NCBI GenBank assembly: GCA_029265085.1
Contig: JAJUJY010000051.1
Span: forward strand, 1-26,057
DNA: 26,057 nt
Source of the DNA: Chloroflexota bacterium
GTDB lineage: Bacteria > Chloroflexota > Anaerolineae > Anaerolineales > Anaerolineaceae
Direction of reading: 5' to 3'
In this document: positions 23,034 through 26,057 of the stretch, in pieces
How positions within the stretch are numbered: position 1 is the first letter of the stretch
Layout: each line of letters starts with the position of its first letter
Notes under the pieces: model-generated
Databases searched by the model: none
Seen by the model: only the letters and a program-made list of their open reading frames with translations
Told to the model about the DNA's origin: nothing
Made by a program: the position numbers and the translations under genes

Positions 23034-24401
23034 TTATATTTTTCCGCCCAGGGCGTTTTTTAATCCAACCAGGAGCGCGCCTTCTTGTTCGGGTAAAACA
23101 GTGCGCGGGTCCAGGACAACTAACTCATTTTCAACCCTCCCGATGATGGGGGGATTCATTTTCCGCAGTTTGGTTAAGAAACGGTTTGGTTGTGCTACTT
23201 TCAGGGCTAATACATAGGTTGGTAAAGTTTCTTCTGGAAGACTTCCTCCGCCTACCGTTGACAGCCCCGGTATGATTTCTCCCTGCCCGATATACCGCAC
23301 CCAATGTTTTGCACGTGTGCGAATGGCTTCCGGGGTTAGTGAAATCATTTGCCAGATTGGAATCTCTTGAACCGCTTCGTCTTTAATGTAATGTAATAAT
23401 GTGGCAGATAGCGCTGCCAGACAGAGCTTATCTGCCCGGACTGCCCGTGCCAGGGGATGCTTTTTGATCTTAGCAATCAAATCCGATTTACCAAGAATGA
23501 TCCCCGCTTGCGGTCCACCCAATAATTTATCACCAGAAAAGCAAACGATATCTACACCAGCAGCTAAGGATTCCTGCACGGTTGGTTCATGCGCAAGACC
23601 ATAGTTGGCAGTATCCAACAAAGCACCCGATCCGAGATCGTCCACAACCGGGGTCTGGTGGTTGTGTGCGCAATTAACCAGCTCTTCAAGCGTTGGTTCG
23701 CTGGTAAACCCGATGATCCGGTAATTGGATGAATGAGCGCGAAGGACTAATCCGGCTGGTTGTTCGGCTAATTCGGTTTCATAATCGGTGAGGTGAACAC
23801 GATTGGTTGTACCGATTTCCACCAGGGCAGCCCCTGATTGTTTTAATACATCCGGAATCCGAAAACCGCCGCCAATTTCAACCAATTGAGTCCGTGAGAT
23901 GATTACCCGACGACGTTTTGCCAGCGCGCTGAGAGTCAGTAAGACAGCGGCTGCGTTATTGTTAACAACAAAAGCAGCCTCTGCACCAGTCAGACGGGTG
24001 AGCAGGTTTTCTGCATGAACTGATCTGGATCCGCGTTTCCCTGCCTCTAGTTCGTATTCCAGGGTGCAGTAGCCCAATGCATTGGCTTGAATTGCCTGTA
24101 TCGCTGATTTACATAAAGGAGCTCGGCCAAGATTGGTATGGAGGATAACCCCACTGGCATTGATTACAGGTACCAGGGTTGGTTTCAGCCATTGTTCAAT
24201 TTTTTGTTCAACCAGATCTAAAATTGAATTGATTTCTGGAACCGATTCACCCTGTTGAATCAAATGACGCAAATCGGTCAATACTGCACGCACCGCATTT
24301 AAAGTCAGCTGCCGGCCGTATTGAGAAATCAACTGCGCGGCAGCCTGGGTTTGGAGGAGCCGGTCCACCGCGGGAAGGCTCCGTAAATCATTCATGTTCA
24401 A
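23034..24401 (-). CDS. selA: L-seryl-tRNA(Sec) selenium transferase SelA
   Basis: The 455 residues match bacterial SelA. This PLP enzyme turns Ser-tRNA(Sec) into selenocysteinyl-tRNA(Sec) with selenophosphate. 'LRSLPAVDRLL' at the N-terminus, 'VINASGVILHTNLGRAPL', 'LEYELEAGKRGSRS' and 'CFSGDKLLGGPQAGIILG' (PLP Lys292) are all present. The gene is intact, so the cell probably makes or made selenoproteins, although selB, selC, selD and any evident selenoprotein gene are absent from the window. It overlaps the upstream small membrane-protein gene by 14 bp and is followed by an M24 peptidase gene 31 bp away. Confidence 0.96.
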   Translation of the reverse strand: MNMNDLRSLPAVDRLLQTQAAAQLISQYGRQLTLNAVRAVLTDLRHLIQQGESVPEINSILDLVEQKIEQWLKPTLVPVINASGVILHTNLGRAPLCKSAIQAIQANALGYCTLEYELEAGKRGSRSVHAENLLTRLTGAEAAFVVNNNAAAVLLTLSALAKRRRVIISRTQLVEIGGGFRIPDVLKQSGAALVEIGTTNRVHLTDYETELAEQPAGLVLRAHSSNYRIIGFTSEPTLEELVNCAHNHQTPVVDDLGSGALLDTANYGLAHEPTVQESLAAGVDIVCFSGDKLLGGPQAGIILGKSDLIAKIKKHPLARAVRADKLCLAALSATLLHYIKDEAVQEIPIWQMISLTPEAIRTRAKHWVRYIGQGEIIPGLSTVGGGSLPEETLPTYVLALKVAQPNRFLTKLRKMNPPIIGRVENELVVLDPRTVLPEQEGALLVGLKNALGGKI

Positions 24402-24798
24402 TCTCTTTGGGAGTGAAACGGCTTTTTTCGCTCAATCGGAGGCCAAATTCGATCACAATTAAGCCAACGGCCAGGAATACAACCAGCGTAAAACTGAGCA
24501 CCCTGCCGAGCTGCAGCCAGGTGATGATATCAAAATAAATTCCTACCCAAATTGCCTGACGAATAATCACAGATGCATTTGTGCCCACTTTTGCTGGAAA
24601 TCGCCAGTGAAAGAAGTAGATAACTGGTAAAGCAATTCCACAAACAGCCAGGGTTAGCAGGAAAAAGAACAGCCAACGGGGACCTAAAAATGGTAAAGTG
24701 GTGGTTACCAGCCAAAATAAACCACCAGCGCCAATCACAAATAATATTGCAGCAGTAAAGATGAAAGGAAGGAAGGGGGGTAATTTTTGGGTTTCCAC
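24388..24798 (-). CDS. Small four-helix membrane protein, unknown function
   Basis: The protein has 136 residues and starts with GTG behind AGAGGT. There are four hydrophobic segments (about 9-31, 39-64, 78-97 and 99-120), short loops and a charged C-terminal tail ('RLSEKSRFTPKEIEHE'). I do not recognise the family. The gene overlaps selA by 14 bp and so is probably translationally coupled to it, and it heads the nine-gene minus-strand run. It diverges from the channel gene across an 84-bp spacer. A TATAAT at 24816-24821 (minus) is a likely -10 box, but its -35 is weak. Confidence 0.72.
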   Translation of the reverse strand: METQKLPPFLPFIFTAAILFVIGAGGLFWLVTTTLPFLGPRWLFFFLLTLAVCGIALPVIYFFHWRFPAKVGTNASVIIRQAIWVGIYFDIITWLQLGRVLSFTLVVFLAVGLIVIEFGLRLSEKSRFTPKEIEHE

Positions 24799-24822
24799 GG
24801 TGACCTCTTGCCAAAATTATAT

Positions 24823-24834
24823 CTCAAAATTGAG
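24823..24834. promoter_or_regulatory. Inverted repeat between divergent promoters
   Basis: CTCAA-AA-TTGAG lies directly beside the minus-strand -10 box (24816-24821) and about 30 bp from the plus-strand -10 box. It could be an operator for the divergent pair, but 5-bp arms also occur by chance. Confidence 0.25.
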
Positions 24835-24865
24835 GATGAGGCTTTGCGTTTGAACGGCTATTCTA

Positions 24866-24871
24866 TATAAT
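24866..24871 (+). promoter_or_regulatory. -10 box of the RCK channel gene, giving a near-leaderless mRNA
   Basis: A consensus TATAAT ends 11 bases before the ATG at 24883. Transcription would start about 4-5 bases before or at the start codon. The -35 at 17-bp spacing (TTTGCG) is poor. There is no Shine-Dalgarno sequence. Confidence 0.5.
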
Positions 24872-24882
24872 TTATGCTGTAA

Positions 24883-25944
24883 ATGAAACGTACCCCAAAA
24901 TCCCACTTATTCCGAGCTCAGTTAAGAGACGCCTGGGTATTAATCCGAGAATCCCGCTCATCGATTCTGTGGTTTTTTGGCGTGGTTTTGATTGGCGGAA
25001 TGATCTTTGCGTTTTATTATCATGATCCAGTTACCGGCCAACCAATTGGTTTTCTTCACGGTGTCTACGGGGCGTTTACTTTGATCTTTTTTGAGACCTC
25101 TTTGGATTTTCCTGATACCTGGTATCTTCAGATATTGTTTTTCCTAATTCCAATTCTTGGGCTGGCTGCCGTGGCGGATGGTGTCATTCGCTTTGGCACT
25201 GCTTTGGTTAATAAACAGAATCGGGGACAGAAATGGATATATGCCATGGCATCTACCTATAAAAATCATGTGATTGTGTGCGGAATTGGCAAGCTGGGTT
25301 TCCGAGTGATTGAGGAGTTATTAAAATTGGATCGGGATGTGATTGGGATTGAGATTAATCCGGACGGCCGTTTTGTGGAAAAAGCAAATGATCTGGGTGT
25401 TCCAATCCTGATTGCGGATGCGCGCCGGTCTGAGACGTTGCAAAAAGCAAATGTTAAGCAAGCAGATGTTATTATCCCGTGTACAGAAGATGAATTGGCG
25501 AATCTGGATATTGCTTTGGATGCCCGCGAATCGAATTCTGGGATCAAAGTGGTCATGCGAATGTTCGATCCTGAACTTGCAGCCCGCGTTGAGAAAGGGT
25601 TCGGGATTCATACGGTTTTCAGTACCAGTGCCTTATCTGCGCCGATTTTTGCAGCGGCTGCGATGCGCTTGAATGTAAAATCTTCATTTTATGTTGGAGA
25701 AACGTTGTTAAATTTAATTGAGATGGTAGTTGAGCCTTGCGCAGAATTCAACGGATGGACAATAGAAGCTTTGCAAAAACAGGTGGATATCTCAATTTTA
25801 TATTTCCAGGATGACCATACCACGGATTTGCATCCAAATGGATCGTTGGTACTGCATGCCGGTGCTAAAATATTGGTTTTAGCTACTTTGGAGAACCTTT
25901 ATCAACTAAATGAAATGAATTGTGGAAGGCATCATTGGAAATAA
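24883..25944 (+). CDS. Two-TM channel-like protein with RCK (TrkA-N/TrkA-C) domains
   Basis: The protein has 353 residues. Two membrane helices (about 26-47 and 82-104) flank a pore-loop-like segment ('GVYGAFTLIFFETSLDFPD'). A TrkA-N Rossmann domain follows from about 128, with 'VIVCGIGKLGFRVIEELL' and the acidic 'IGIEIN' at the end of strand 2, then a C-terminal TrkA-C-like part. This is the layout of MthK-type prokaryotic K+ channels, where the RCK ring gates the pore. The selectivity filter TVGYG is missing, so ion choice, or channel function at all, is doubtful. It is transcribed away from the selA run with an apparently leaderless mRNA. A new promoter follows 17 bp after its stop. Confidence 0.85.
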   Translation: MKRTPKSHLFRAQLRDAWVLIRESRSSILWFFGVVLIGGMIFAFYYHDPVTGQPIGFLHGVYGAFTLIFFETSLDFPDTWYLQILFFLIPILGLAAVADGVIRFGTALVNKQNRGQKWIYAMASTYKNHVIVCGIGKLGFRVIEELLKLDRDVIGIEINPDGRFVEKANDLGVPILIADARRSETLQKANVKQADVIIPCTEDELANLDIALDARESNSGIKVVMRMFDPELAARVEKGFGIHTVFSTSALSAPIFAAAAMRLNVKSSFYVGETLLNLIEMVVEPCAEFNGWTIEALQKQVDISILYFQDDHTTDLHPNGSLVLHAGAKILVLATLENLYQLNEMNCGRHHWK

Positions 25945-25961
25945 GCGCTGTACATAGGCTT

Positions 25962-25990
25962 TTGAAAATTCTTACCATTTGTGGTAGAAT
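25962..25990 (+). promoter_or_regulatory. Promoter of the SAM-riboswitch transcript
   Basis: TTGAAA (25962-25967) is 17 bp from TAGAAT (25985-25990), preceded by TGG as an extended -10. The predicted start is near 25997, about 30 bases before the riboswitch. Confidence 0.78.
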
Positions 25991-26024
25991 TTCTTTCAAT
26001 TAAACAATGCGTCAGGAAAATCCT

Positions 26025-26057
26025 GGCACTCATCCAGAGAGGTGGAGGGACCGGCCC
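26025..26057 (+). promoter_or_regulatory. SAM-I (S-box) riboswitch, 5' part, cut by the window end
   Basis: 'CTCATCCAGAGAGG' and 'TGGAGGGACCGGCCC' match the highly conserved P1/P2 start of the S-box aptamer. The rest lies outside the window. Such elements repress methionine, cysteine or SAM synthesis or uptake genes when SAM is plentiful; the controlled gene is not visible. A CAGGA/TCCTG hairpin (26013-26025) precedes it. Confidence 0.88.

Noticed and set aside
25970..25990. ATTCT(T)ACCA / TGGTAGAAT hairpin as a terminator of the channel gene
   Set aside because: The same bases form a well-spaced promoter (TTGAAA, 17 bp, extended TAGAAT) for the SAM-riboswitch transcript, which explains them better.

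Overview
The window looks like chromosomal DNA of an anaerobic or facultative member of the Chloroflexota, probably class Anaerolineae. This placement is inferred from gene content and protein style: a tungsten-type aldehyde:ferredoxin oxidoreductase, an inositol-1-phosphate synthase, many lipoproteins with Thr/Pro-rich linkers, multi-domain LysM/M23 proteins, SelA, and a two-domain protein disulfide oxidoreductase. No rRNA gene is present to settle it. Gene density is high. I see no prophage, transposase or CRISPR array.

Layout. (1) Positions 1-511 hold no gene I can support. (2) Positions 512-9000 are almost all minus strand: a large GT-C-like membrane protein with a nuclease lipoprotein; a MoaD/ThiS-like carrier with AOR, ending in a strong terminator; a Nudix hydrolase; a PEBP/YbhB-like lipoprotein; cobO behind a complete cobalamin riboswitch (promoter, aptamer, hairpin, intrinsic terminator); and a secreted C39-like peptidase with its own terminator. 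(3) Positions 9086-9387 hold tRNA-Pro(CGG) on the minus strand with a good promoter and terminator, followed by two nearly identical 57-bp repeats that resemble the tRNA 3' end. (4) Positions 9588-18318 are plus strand: inositol-1-phosphate synthase, a divergent polysaccharide-deacetylase lipoprotein, a HIT protein, three tandem LysM/transglycosylase-like/M23 lipoproteins, and an MFS exporter ending at a bidirectional terminator. (5) Positions 18370-24798 are one nine-gene minus-strand run: small membrane protein, selA, M24 peptidase, tsaD, ECF sigma, zinc anti-sigma, zinc-ribbon protein, protein disulfide oxidoreductase, OsmC. (6) Diverging from that run is a RCK-type channel protein with an atypical pore and an apparently leaderless mRNA. 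The window ends inside a SAM-I riboswitch with a clear promoter.

Themes. The plus-strand block from the deacetylase to the third M23 protein is a cell-envelope set: anchored lipoproteins predicted to bind and cut peptidoglycan or glycan. The lower part of the minus-strand run reads as a thiol/redox module: an ECF sigma factor translationally coupled to an anti-sigma with the same Cys/His spacing as RsrA, followed by a disulfide oxidoreductase and an OsmC protein. Selenium (selA), tungsten or molybdenum (AOR, MoaD), cobalamin (cobO) and SAM (riboswitch) connect the window to anaerobic cofactor metabolism. The most interesting items are the triplicated M23 lipoproteins with a conserved Gln at the transglycosylase Glu position and a Ca-loop-like insertion, the RsrA-like redox module, the tRNA-like repeats, and the filterless channel.
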